Shown: in pieces, positions 33,196 to 43,699 of the stretch
Layout of the letters: each line of letters begins with the position of its first letter
Numbering within the stretch: the first letter of the stretch is position 1
Assembly (NCBI GenBank): GCA_019671005.1
Contig: CM033745.1
Coordinates: forward strand, 41,895,834 to 41,959,833
Length of the DNA: 64,000 nt
Source of the DNA: Hibiscus mutabilis
Lineage: Eukaryota; Streptophyta; Magnoliopsida; Malvales; Malvaceae
Direction of reading: 5' to 3'
Notes under the pieces: model-generated
What the model saw: only the letters and a program-made list of their open reading frames with translations
What the model was told of the DNA's origin: nothing
Databases searched by the model: none
Program-made: the position numbers and the translations under genes

Positions 33196-36100
33196 AGTAG
33201 TATCTATTTCCTACTTCTGGTCTGGGTCAAGCCTACTGCATTCTGCTGTTTAAGAAATGCTTATACAAAAGCTCTTGTTAGAAGTTTGAACAAAATGCTA
33301 CTATTGATGTAAATCTCATATTCTACGTGTACTTACAATCTACGGTGTTCGGGTTCGTATTCGTGTTAAATACGGATGTATATATTTGACGAGTGTATTC
33401 TGTTCTTCTTTTTGAAAAAGTATACTTATGTTTGGATATGTGTTGAATACGGATACGTCAAAGAAAAATAAAAACTTCTAGTAACCTAGCAAATGGTTTC
33501 TCTTGTAAGAAATGATTGTATTATTCGGTTTTGAATGTCTTAAATACAGGACTGAAGCCAAGAAAAATTCAAGGATTGATATTGAATTATATTTTTTAGA
33601 GTCATGGTATAATTTTTATTATATTAATTTATATTAAAAATTAAAGTATTTAAAGAAAATTTTGTTATTTTTGGGGACAGGGGATACGAACTGTCCCACT
33701 AGGTATAATAACATATATTTTAAATATTTTTTATTTATATTCTTACTATATGTATTATAATCCTAACCTAATTTGCCACCATCTCATATATCTACCCTAA
33801 CTATATATACATATTATGACCCTAACATAAGGGAAAAAAATATGATTTTATGACGATATGTCATTATTTTGATGGTTATTTGTAAAATAATAGTAAAATT
33901 GAACACTTATGACGGTCAACATTACACGAGGACATGATTAATTGATATTTCAATTATGAGAGTATGATTGATCGCAATTTCAATGATAAGAACTAAATTA
34001 ACTTTTAAGCTTAGATTTTATGTTGGGTGAGTTTATGTTGGGTGAGTCTAGGGTGCGACAATCTAATTTAAGGCTAAAGAACGACATAACTTGAAATGTT
34101 AGAAAATTCATAACCTAAAATGTTACCACACAACCTAAATGTTATACTTTTTGATAACATTTTAGGTTTTGTCTATTCACTACAAGTTTCAAAACTTATC
34201 AAAAAACCACAAACCAAATTTTGAAATTTATCGAAAAACCATCAACTTAAAATATTATCAAAAAGTATAATATTTTAAGGTTACGTGATAACATTTTAAA
34301 TTATATATTTTTTAATATTTTAAATTATACTATTATTAGCCTTAAGTTATATTGGTGCACCGCAAACTCGCCTTTATAAAATATTTTAAATTATATTATT
34401 ATACCGCAAACTTGTCATTAAATTATACCATTTTAAGTTTTATAAATAAATCCATCGCATTTAACAAAAGCGGCGGGTGAAGTCATGTGTCCGGCCTTAT
34501 TGAAATGGTGTCGTTTTGAATGATCACACAGCAACATTCCATAGAAGAGAACAACGTTGTGGCATGCTGTCGTTCATTTGAATTTAAACAGAGCTCGAAA
34601 AGGGGTATAAGGGGACAACCACTCAAAAGAAGAGAAGAACAACACTGGGCAAAGGGGGGGGGGGGGAAGCGAAGAAAAGAAAGGAAGCGGAAAGCGGTGT
34701 AGGCGGCGGCGGAAGCAAAGAAGGGACAAATTTGTTGAGACCTCCGAACTTTTCGGAACTCTAGCGGATCCAAAAATATTTTTAAAGGTGGGTATATATA
34801 TATATTAATATCATATTCTAATCTCATTCATTTTATTATTTAGGTGTTTGAGTTCATTTTGTTAGTTTACATGAACATGTTCGTTTAGTGTTTACGAACA
34901 TGATCATTTATATGTTAGCAAATATAAGCAACTAGGTGTAAATAAGCTAACAATGCTTATTCACAACAGTATAAATACGTTATTAATGCAAACATTAGTG
35001 AATAAAAAAATAACGGTTAAATAATTTGTCTACCGTAACTATATGGTAGATCTGTCGCCGTGGTTAATACTTATATAATCAAAGTTCGTTTAAAAAATAG
35101 AAAACAATGTCTTCTGTTATAACTTACAGATACAAGCCTATATAACATCTTCATGTTGTGGACAATTTTATACGAACATTTGTTTTGCCTATATTGTGGG
35201 GGATCGGGTAAAATCATGCATAACAAAAAGTAAGAAAACATACCATTTACGCTAGCCATAAAGACACATTAGTGAATCAGAAATATTCAAATTATAATTT
35301 ACAAAACAATGCTATATATAATACCTATAAGACTACATCAAATTCGAAACAACTCAATTAGTGTACATTACCAATTTATATTTAATCAATAAAAAGCAAG
35401 GAGAAAACAAATGTATTTGTTAAATTGATTCAACAAAATTAGTATAAAGAATCATTAATTCATAAAGTCATATTTCTACTATACTCTTAATTAATTTAAT
35501 CTCTAATTCAAAACTAAAATGTTCGAAAAAGAAAAGATAAGCATAAATCTACTAAATATTTAATTATTCTATCCTATTTGTATTTCAATAATTGTAAGAG
35601 AAAGAATAAAATGTCTCGAACTCTTAAAATGTTGTAGAAGTAAATTTAAATAATAATTGAAATATACTTTTATATATTGAATAAATAAATTAAAAAAATA
35701 TATGATTGAAAATTACGTACCTTCGATCTAGAGTTGGGAGTCTTAAACTTTAAAAATTAAAAAATTTGAGTTTAAAAAAGAAAAAAACGTAAAAAAAAAA
35801 AAGAATCAAACGTTGCGTAACCCAAGTATTTTTATTTTTTAGTGGGGTTTTATTTTTTTCTTATAATTAATTATCATTTTTGGAGCTTTTATGTAAAGAT
35901 ATAAATGAATTGGGCTCAAATGAATTGTTTATAGATTATTAATATAGAATAAATTATTAGTTATGGACATCTTTAGTCAATTTTTTATTATAATTTATAG
36001 GCGGACGAGATAGGGACAAAGGCAAGATTTTATTTTGATGACGAACTTATAAAATTTCAGAGGGTGAACTTAAAGTTTTAAGGGACAAAATAGATTTTTA

Positions 36101-36258
36101 ATAGAAAATATATAGAAAATTTTAAAAAATTTCTATCAAATTTCTAGGGAGTATCCGCTCCTCATGTTCTCCTCGGTCGGTCCCTAGATGGGAACAAATA
36201 AAATTTTAAGGTGGGCACAATCAAACTTTAGGGTGGACACAACCAATAAAATAAATAA
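33196..36258. other. AT-rich DNA with one GC-rich island
   Basis: 34480-34760 is a GC-richer island with a run of about 13 G at 34647-34660 and 'ggcggcggcgg'. It could be an old 5' UTR or first exon (frame 34520-34702), but no downstream exon is recognisable. 34100-34340 has repeated 'ataacattttagg' / 'cctaaaatgtta' in both orientations. The rest is featureless apart from short AT runs. Confidence 0.35.
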
Positions 36259-38106
36259 GAGTAAACTACACCACATACCACTCAACTATTACCCTGACTT
36301 AAAAATGTCACCAAACTCTAAAAAAGTTTAAAACTAACACTGAACTTTAATATGTGACTCAAAAATACCACTACACCGTTAACCTCTTAACATTCTGTTA
36401 AGCCAAAACGACGTCGTTTCGGTGTGGCTGTTTTAAAGTCTAGTTTAGCTCAAAACGACGTTTTGCTGGAGGAAAAATATCAAAAACATGTGCTTGAGGG
36501 ATTTGAACCCAAGACCTTTAGAAAAAAAGCTAAACTTTAAACCATTAAATCAACATAATATTATATTAGATTTTACCATAAATATTATATATCTCAAACA
36601 ACTTGAGATTAATTCAAATTATTTTATGAAATAAATAATACTATAAATAATATTAATATTTAAAATATATTATTTGTATATATAATAATATAAAAAAAAT
36701 AATATATTATATTATAAATATTATATAAAAACTCTAAACCCTAAATCCTAAACTTTAAACTACAAAGCCTATATCTCAAATCCTAAACCTTATGGTTTGA
36801 GGTTTGGGGTTTATAGTTTTTACATATTATTTATGATATAAATATATTATTTTTATGAATATTTTTAGTTTTTTAAAAAATAATATATTTTTTATTGATA
36901 TATGTTTAATAATATATTTTATATTATTTAAATTATTTATAATATTATTTTTTATAAAATAATTTGGTTGAACCAAATGGAAAATTTTATATAATTTAAA
37001 TAAAAATATTTTTTTTATATTTTTTATATATTATTTATAATATAAATATATTGTTTTAAAAAAACACAAAATATTCATATAATTAATATATAAAAAACTC
37101 TTAAACCTTAAATCCTAAACTTTAAGGTTTAGGGTTTAAGTTTGAGGGTTGGGGTTTGTGGGTTAATAGTTTAGGATTTTTATATATTATTAACAATATA
37201 TAAAAATAATATACTTTTATTTACATATATTGATATATATATATATATATATATGCAAATAATGTATATTTATATTTTTATATATTAATATTATTTATAC
37301 TATTATTTATTTTATAAAATAATTTGAATTAATCTTAGCTAGTTTGAGATATATAAAATTTATGGTTAAATATTATATATTGTTATGTTGGTTTAGTGGT
37401 TAAAGCCTCACCCTGGATTTTTTGGAGGTCCAAGGTTCAAAACCCCCTAAACGCGTATAGGGATTGTCATTTTACCCGATCCGGTCCGGTTCCGATCCGA
37501 CTCGGTCTGATCGGGTAAGATTTTTAATAAAAAATTGAGTTCGGGTCGGTTCAGGTTTAGGGTGGAAAATATCTTACCCAACTCCACCCGAGACTAATTG
37601 TATAATTTTTTCCTAAATTTTTTAGAGATATTTATAATAATACTGTCTCTTTATATTTTTTAATAATTAGGTCCTTAAAATTGAATTTTTATTTATAATT
37701 TAGTCCTTTAAATTATAATTTTTATGATTAAGTCCCCTAAAATTATTTTTTACAATTAGGTCCCTAAAATTAATTTTTTTCTATAGGTCGGGTCGGGTGC
37801 GGGTTTAGGGTATTTATTTTCAGTTCAGATTCGGGTGGTCCAAAAACTCGACTCGTGTCCATCCCTAAGCGCGTGGTTTTAATATTTTTCCTTCAGCAAA
37901 ACGACGTCGTTTTGGGCTAAATTAGGCTTCAAAACAGCCGCACCAAAATGACGTTATTTTGACTTAACGGGGCATTAAGAGTTAACGACGGAGTGATATT
38001 TTCGAGTCACATATTAAAGTTCAGTATTAATTTTAAACTTTTTTAAAATTCGATGGTGTTTTTGAGTTAGAGGCCATAATTAAGTAGTATGCGGTATAGT
38101 TTACCC
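36259..38106. mobile_element. Mutator-like element with very long TIRs and tRNA-like boxes
   Basis: The left end GAGTAAACTACACCACATAC mirrors the right end (inverse GGGTAAACTATACCGCATAC). The inverse similarity runs through 'aaaacgacgtcgtttcgg' (36405-36425; 37898-37918) to about 36620 and 37320, so the arms exceed 350 bp. The flanks AATAAATAA and AATAAAATA are an imperfect 9-bp duplication. Each arm has a tRNA-like A/B-box pair (about 36492-36560 inverse; 37393-37445 forward). The centre is AT-rich with two telomere-like palindromes. No transposase is present. Confidence 0.7.
37458..37868. mobile_element. hAT-like insertion inside the Mutator-like element
   Basis: AGGGATTGTCATTTTACCCG at the left mirrors ...GTGTCCATCCCT at the right, with sub-terminal GC-rich 'gggtcggttcagg / gggtcgggtgcggg'. 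The flanks AAACGCGT (37449-37456) and AAGCGCGT look like an 8-bp duplication with one mismatch. The uninserted left arm (36480-36500) confirms that it interrupts the MULE arm. Non-coding. Confidence 0.55.
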
Positions 38107-38899
38107 AATAAAATAGTTGAGAAAAAAAAATTCAGATTCTAAGATTGGCACGTGCATACCCTGACCTTAGTGTGCATCCGCCGCTGCCAACGGCAGGCTC
38201 AAGTGCGTTGAAACAGGGCACGAGATGGTTGTGAAAGACAAGGAGAACTATGCTCAGAGCAAACGTTGTCGTTTAGGCCTCATCGAGTTTGCTTTATCTC
38301 ACTCCTAGCCCCCTCTCAACATGTTCAAACAAGACCATCTTTCCCGGTAAAAGAACCTCAAAAAATTTCAAAGCTTTTCCTCTTTCTTTTATTACATTGA
38401 CTGAATTTAAAGAATTATTTTCTTAGTATAATCAGGAACCAAATCGTTTTTTTAATCAGTTGTTCTATTTGCCTATGTTAAATGGAGAAAAGGGTTATCA
38501 AAGATTGAAATTTTCAGCTAAAACGAGCTATTTTGTGAAGACCCAAAATCAAATAAGTCGATTTTTTCATGTTTTGGGGTTAGAAATTGGAATTTTTGCC
38601 AAACTTTTCAAGTAAAAAACAAGGGTTTTGGTCGATTACCAATGACAAGTTTCTGTTTTGGGATCCAAAATTTCATAGTAGAGGATTCTGTTAGGGTGAA
38701 TCTAGGAGATGAGCAGAATTCAAGCTTGGAGTAGCTCGGTATCGGACTTGACTTGAAATTCGAATTCAGAGCTTGGCTCGAGCTCGATTGAGTTTCACTT
38801 TTAAGACTTAAAACTTGATTCGAGATACAAATTAAACCATTCGAACTGTGAGAACTCTGACATGGTGGCCAAAAATGGTGACCGGCAGTGGAGTGTTGA
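38107..38899. other. Upstream region of the small acidic-protein gene
   Basis: 38140-38340 is less AT-rich and includes a 28-codon frame from ATG at about 38225 (MVVKDKENYAQSKRC...). A GGTAAAAG donor-like site lies at about 38347. This could be a 5' leader exon for the gene at 40285, with a TE-filled leader intron, but transcript data would be needed. 38730-38850 repeats 'gctcgagctcgattgag'-type phrases. Confidence 0.35.
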
Positions 38900-39133
38900 T
38901 GAAGGTGATGAACGGTGGTTTAATGAAATAACAAAAACACAGAGGATGCAGAAACATGAATCTGATTTTATTTGAGATCAATTCCTTAAGCTGGGTTACA
39001 GAAATGTTTGGTATTTATAGCCCAATAGACTACTAACAATCTAACAAATTACCAACTAACTACTCCAACAGTCCATTAACAAACTAACGATGAACTTAAC
39101 TAATTAAAACTAATTCAGCTAATTTTATTCTAA
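38900..39133 (-). mobile_element. Copia 3' LTR, minus strand
   Basis: On the minus strand the sequence 'gaaaagaaagtggggtgaa' is a polypurine tract, directly followed by TGTTAGAATAAAATTAGCTG, a copia LTR start. The LTR runs to about 38900. The element's upstream part (39134-39720) is a decayed internal 3' region without recognisable protein. It is a truncated insertion about 1.1 kb upstream of the acidic-protein ORF. Confidence 0.65.
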
Positions 39134-39295
39134 CATTCACCCCACTTTCTTTTCTTCTTCCTTCTATCTCGAATTCCTTGAATGAAGCTATTAGCTCAAT
39201 CAAAATGGACAAAACACAACATTTGCAAGCGTTTAACTTGTTTCTTTTTCTTTTTCTTCTTCTCTTTCTTTGATTATCTATTCTCAGCTTTCAAA

Positions 39296-39720
39296 AGCTG
39301 GTAATGACTTGATCAGTCCTTGTTTCTTCCTTTCCTTGAACGGCTGATCAGCCAACATTATCATGTACATCTGTTGTTTTGACAGTGTACTGAAAATAAG
39401 CTGTTTTAGCTTTCTTTCTTTTCTTCGTTTTCCACTTGATAATAACCTGACCAGTCTCCGTTTCTCCTTTTCCTTGAACGTTTGATCATGGATGTCTTCA
39501 TGTACACATGCTGTTTTGGAATTGTACTAAAAAGAAGCTTTATCTATCTTCTTCAGTTTCCTTGATTCTCTTCTAATACTACTCAGTATATATATATATA
39601 TATATTCTCCTTTCCTTGATCAACTGACCAACAATATACATCTGTTATTTAACAGTGTACGAGAAAAAAGAAACTTTCTTTTTTAGCTTCCTTGATATTC
39701 TTCTTATTCCTCAACCACTG
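39296..39720 (+). repeat. Three diverged tandem repeats of about 120-130 bp
   Basis: Units share 'tttccttgaacg.tgatca', then 'atgtacat.tgttgtttt.acagtgtac', then 'aaaaagaagct'. They start near 39300, 39440 and 39590. They lie just upstream (on the minus strand) of the copia PPT, in its internal 3' region. Confidence 0.6.
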
Positions 39721-40284
39721 CTTCAAAAACAGTAAAAACTTAGGCTTGTTTACCTAGTAAAAAATGAGCTTGCTTCTCATATTCAGCTTGAAGCTTGATT
39801 ATTTGTGCTAAAGCTTGTGTTCAAGTTTGAATTGAATTTTTTTAATACTCGAGTTAAGTATTAAGGTATTGGAATTTGGTTATTGAGCCGTTTGAGGTCG
39901 ACCTCAATTCAACAATGGCCAAGTCAAATTCAAATTTCTTTCAAGCAAACCAAAGTTGTGAGGATATAAGTTTCATTTATGCCTCTAGGTGAATCATTTA
40001 CCTTTTGTTTGTTTCATCATTCAAGTGTTTTCTGCTAATATGATTGATTCTGAGTTTCAATTTGATTGTATATAAGTTGGAAGTTGATTTGTAAACTAAC
40101 TGGTGATACGGTTAATAAGTCCGAGGAGCATTTTGGAAGCATATCCATGGGAAACGACTTCTCAATAAATTAGGTTCAAATCTTGCTCTCCGGTTAATTA
40201 GATTTAGTGGTGTATGTTGTGTTAATTCATGGCAAATTCTTGTGAACAGAGCAAAAGGAAATGGAGGAGTGAACAGATGAAACC
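39721..40284. promoter_or_regulatory. Proximal upstream region of the acidic-protein gene
   Basis: AT-rich. 'cttgtgaacag/agc' at about 40240-40250 is a possible acceptor for a leader intron ending shortly before the ATG at 40285. No clear TATA box could be assigned with confidence. Confidence 0.3.
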
Positions 40285-41231
40285 ATGGCTGAGGAAGGCG
40301 AGAAGAAGCCGAAGAAAGAAAAGACCAAGAAGAAGAAGGAAAAGGCAGTTGAAGAAGTTAGGGATTCAGCTGAAAATGAAAGTGATTCCGAAGAACTTGA
40401 GTTCTGGATTCCCCCTGTAGGCAAACGTTGGGACTTTGATGACGGAGGGGATCAGTGGGGTTCTGGTTCAGAGTCAGACGAAGGTGATGATGAAAACGAA
40501 CCAGGTGCGATTGGCCTTTCTATTGAGCTGATACAGTTTAAAATAAAAAAAAATCTGCACTCCATAGCTTATACTGTATCATAATGTTAATTTTTAGCAT
40601 GAATTTTTGAATTTTGACTAGAGGGCGGTACGGAATATGGATGAAAGATGAAAAACATCAGGTTGTGTTAGATTCATCTCATGAATTTCGCCAAGTTGAT
40701 TGATATCAAAACCTGCTACTAAAGCTGTCATATTAGAGAGCTTGTTTGCCTGTCTCATTTAAATAAAATAACATGTCATTGTAAACTATCAAAACCAGAT
40801 CAGTTGTCCGGGAATAGAAACGAATCTTTTACAAGCATAGTTTATTTTCGTTTCTTAACTTGTTGGGATTAAAAAATCCGGTTTCTTTCAGTTTCCATGA
40901 GCTAATTTCAGTTTCCTAAATTTTCAATGTATTTCTTCCATCAGAGGCTGTGGACGAAGAACGTGGAAAGGAGTCTGAAGAGCTTTCTACACAGTATAAT
41001 GCTTCGTTTCATCTTGTTTATAATCCTTGTAATGTCCATCATCTCCGAAGAGCGTTGTTTTTTTTCCTGCTTCACATTAATGCATTGCAGATCAGTTTAT
41101 ATTTTGGATTAATTAGTTCTCTCTTGTTATAGAGCAAAGAGAATGTCCATGGAGATTGGACCAAGCAGCTTTGCATTGAGGAAGAAGAAGAGTCGAAAAA
41201 ACGGAAGCTAAGTTGCCATTATTCCATCTAA
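40285..41231 (+). CDS. Small highly charged acidic protein, three exons, unknown function
   Basis: Exon 1 (40285-40504) encodes a Lys-rich start (MAEEGEKKPKKEKTKKKKEK), an acidic stretch, the motif EFWIPPVGKRWDFDDGGDQW, then an Asp/Glu/Ser tail. The donor at 40505 (CCAG/GTGCG) and acceptor at 40944 join in phase to exon 2 (40945-40993, EAVDEERGKESEELST). Exon 3 starts after TATAG at 41132, or 2 bases later at a tandem AG. The later site gives KENVHGDWTKQLC...EEEEESKKRKL ending at TAA 41231. The earlier gives a short basic tail ending at 41211. The later frame has the more protein-like, nuclear-signal-like tail. I do not recognise a named family. The conserved-looking Trp/Pro/Gly motif suggests a real plant-specific protein rather than chance. 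Confidence 0.65.
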
Positions 41232-41724
41232 AACTGACTATTTGCAAAAAAGGAAAGTTCTATGTAGCAGTTCCTTGGACCTGTGGATTAAATGGTTTTC
41301 GCTGTAGTAAATTAACTTGCTAGTTTTCGGACATTTTCGGCTTTTTCCGTGTTCAGAAAAGCACATGCATTTCTTATAGGCAACTCACCAAGTCTCGGTC
41401 ATGCGTCGTAATTTTTTTTACGTGCGTTTCTTGATTCATTCCTGTTGTTCAACAACTTTGTGAAGTTTTTTTTTTTTTTAACGACAAACAAGTTATTTTT
41501 AATGATGATTTTTAATATTTTAAAATTTTAAAGATTAAACAAGTTATCGAACTTTAAAAAAATTTAATCATTTCATTATGTCATTATTTATAGTGGATTG
41601 TCACTATAGCATCATGAACTGTGATGTTAGTATTGTAAATCATCATGTGATCAATGACGACTTTTGTCGGTTAAAAGATCCCATTAATTATTTTTTCAGT
41701 ATCACGATCACATTAAATACAAAA
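41232..41724. other. 3' UTR and downstream DNA of the acidic-protein gene
   Basis: T/A-rich; includes a T tract at about 41467-41479. The gene's transcript probably ends between 41300 and 41480. No other feature was seen. Confidence 0.4.
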
Positions 41725-41733
41725 TAAATTTAA

Positions 41734-43496
41734 GGGTAAATTTTGCCGGAGATCCCTTATATTTAGGGTTTGTTCTATTTTGGTCATCTATTTAAAAAAA
41801 AAGTTATTATTGCCACTTATGTTTTTGTCTGTTACTGTTTTAGTCATCCAACCGTTAACACCCGTTTATGCAGTGATGTTGTACGTTAATAAAAAATAAT
41901 TTTTAATTTAACCCTTAAGTTTTCAAAATTTTATTTTTCACCATCTTCGTCTTTACTTTCTTCTTCTTCTTCACAACAATCCTTCACTTCTTGTCTCCTC
42001 TTGCTCTTAACCATCCTCCCTTTATCTCTCGCCTTCTTTGCCTTTGTTCTTCAATGGCGTGGCGGTTTAACCGACCCCATTGCCTTTGTTCTTCAAGGGC
42101 ATTTGAGGTATGCATATGCCAATAATGTATTGAAATTGCAATTGTAAACATATCTATTTGGGTGAGCAGTCTAGGAACTTGGTATGGGCATAACGAAGAG
42201 GAATCCATAGAACAAGCAGTTGCGTCGCGTCGACAGAGACTTGAGGCTCTTAAAACAGCTCAGGAGCTATTGAATGTCCCAGATGAAGATTCTGCTCGAG
42301 CTGCTGAGAATCAAACGGACGAAACTAATAAAGAAGAGTAAGTTAAACGACTTATATATGATATTTATTTTCTAATTTTCTTTGTTTAAAACTAATAATG
42401 CATTTAATTATGGGTTTTCTTCATCTTGTGGAGATATGGCTGTTTTGGACCATAGGTATAGAAATAGAATGAAAAGCTTAAGTATTCTATTTAATTTCCA
42501 ACCCAGAAATTGTTTTTCCCCCTCCTTTCTACTTAAGCATAAATTTAGTATGAACTATGTTTTAACAATTGGTTTCATGATGGATTTTGTTAATCTTGTG
42601 AAAATATGGTTGTTTTGGACTAAGGGTAAAGGAATATTATAATTCATGGTTAAAATTAACTAATGTACTTAGGGTTTAAATGACTCGAGCTGAGTAGAAA
42701 CAACAACAGGTTTTTTAATTTCAACTTCATTAGTCTTGATTATCTTAGATTGTTTATTTTTTTTAAAAAAATAATATATGCACACTAGTTGTAGTATTAA
42801 ATAAAATATGCTTGTAATCTTAAAAAAATTAAGAAGCTCAGTTAGGCTTACGAGCTGCTTGATTCAAGTACTAAATACTGGGATATGAATTTCTTGCTTA
42901 CTTGACTTGCTTACAGCACCAAATGGAACTTAGTGTGAAAAAATTACTTTCATATGAAGTTGCTTGGTGGTTTTGGGTGTCTTTTTGAGAGCTAAAAGAG
43001 CAAGGAGGGGCTAAGGTTTCCTTTTTATGGATAATTTGGAAAAGGAAGAAGTTACGGAAGGCTTTTGGTTGTGTGGTGAAAACTAGAAAGAACCCGAGTT
43101 TGCCTCTGTTTCCAAGAGGCTTTGCTTGTTAAGAAGGATGAGAAGTTGGGTGGATCTGAGAACTTCTATTTCGAGGGGTATGCTTTCTAGAGTGGTAGGA
43201 ATGGAGTTAACATAAAGTTCTGAAAGAGCAAGAGGAGGCGAGAAGTGAAGATTTGCTGCGAAGAAGAAGAAGAAAGGGAAGACGAAGATGGTGAAAAATA
43301 AAGTTTTGAAAGTTTATGGGTTAAATTAGAAATTAAAATTTTTTATTAACGTGTCACGTCATCGTATTAACGGGTGTCGGGTGACCAAAACAGTAACGAA
43401 TGAAAACATAAGTGACAAGAATAATCTTTTTTTTTCAAAATGGGTGACTAAAATAAAACAAACTCTAAACATAAGGACCTCCGTTGAAGTTTACCC
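41734..43496. mobile_element. Pack-MULE 2: Mutator-like element carrying a cwf18/CCDC12-like fragment
   Basis: Inverted terminal repeats of about 230 bp start GGGTAAATTTTGCCGGAG (left) and, inverse, GGGTAAACTTCAACGGAG (right). A perfect 9-bp target duplication TAAATTTAA lies at 41725-41733 and 43497-43505. The inner arm borders are the inverse pair 'caccatcttcgtctt' / 'aagacgaagatggtg'. The interior carries a host exon (42184-42337) and further non-coding, intron-like DNA, with no transposase. Confidence 0.88.
42184..42337 (+). pseudogene. Captured exon of a cwf18/CCDC12-like splicing-factor gene
   Basis: The frame reads GHNEEESIEQAVASRRQRLE, then ALKTAQELLNVPDEDSARAA, ending at a perfect GTAAGT donor (42338). 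The pattern E-x-A-x-A-R-R-x-R-L-x-A-L-x-A-A-Q-E-L resembles the N-terminus of cwf18/CCDC12 spliceosomal proteins; this is from memory and moderately sure. Retention of the splice donor shows capture from genomic DNA. It may still be transcribed from the MULE, but no complete protein is encoded. Confidence 0.55.
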
Positions 43497-43699
43497 TAAA
43501 TTTAAAGATCATATTAACTTTTTCGTTCGAGTTTTGCTTACTTTTTGGATTTTTTGGGACCGATGATGTTGAATTTGTCGTCGCTACATTTCTCCTACCA
43601 ATGAGATCATATATTTGATTGAAAAGAAGGTTTAAAGATCTGTTTATTTTCTAAATTATATGTTTTCAGTTGAGTTGTCCATTAAAATTAAGCTTAACA

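Noticed and set aside
40229..40420. Alternative frame starting MANSCEQSKRKWRSEQ in the acidic gene's first exon
   Set aside because: It is a shifted reading of the Lys/Glu-rich exon; the 40285 frame has the motif, acidic tail and in-phase splicing.
41984..42208. Minus-strand frame in Pack-MULE 2
   Set aside because: It is the complement of the inverted repeat and captured exon region; the plus-strand reading with a splice donor is better supported.
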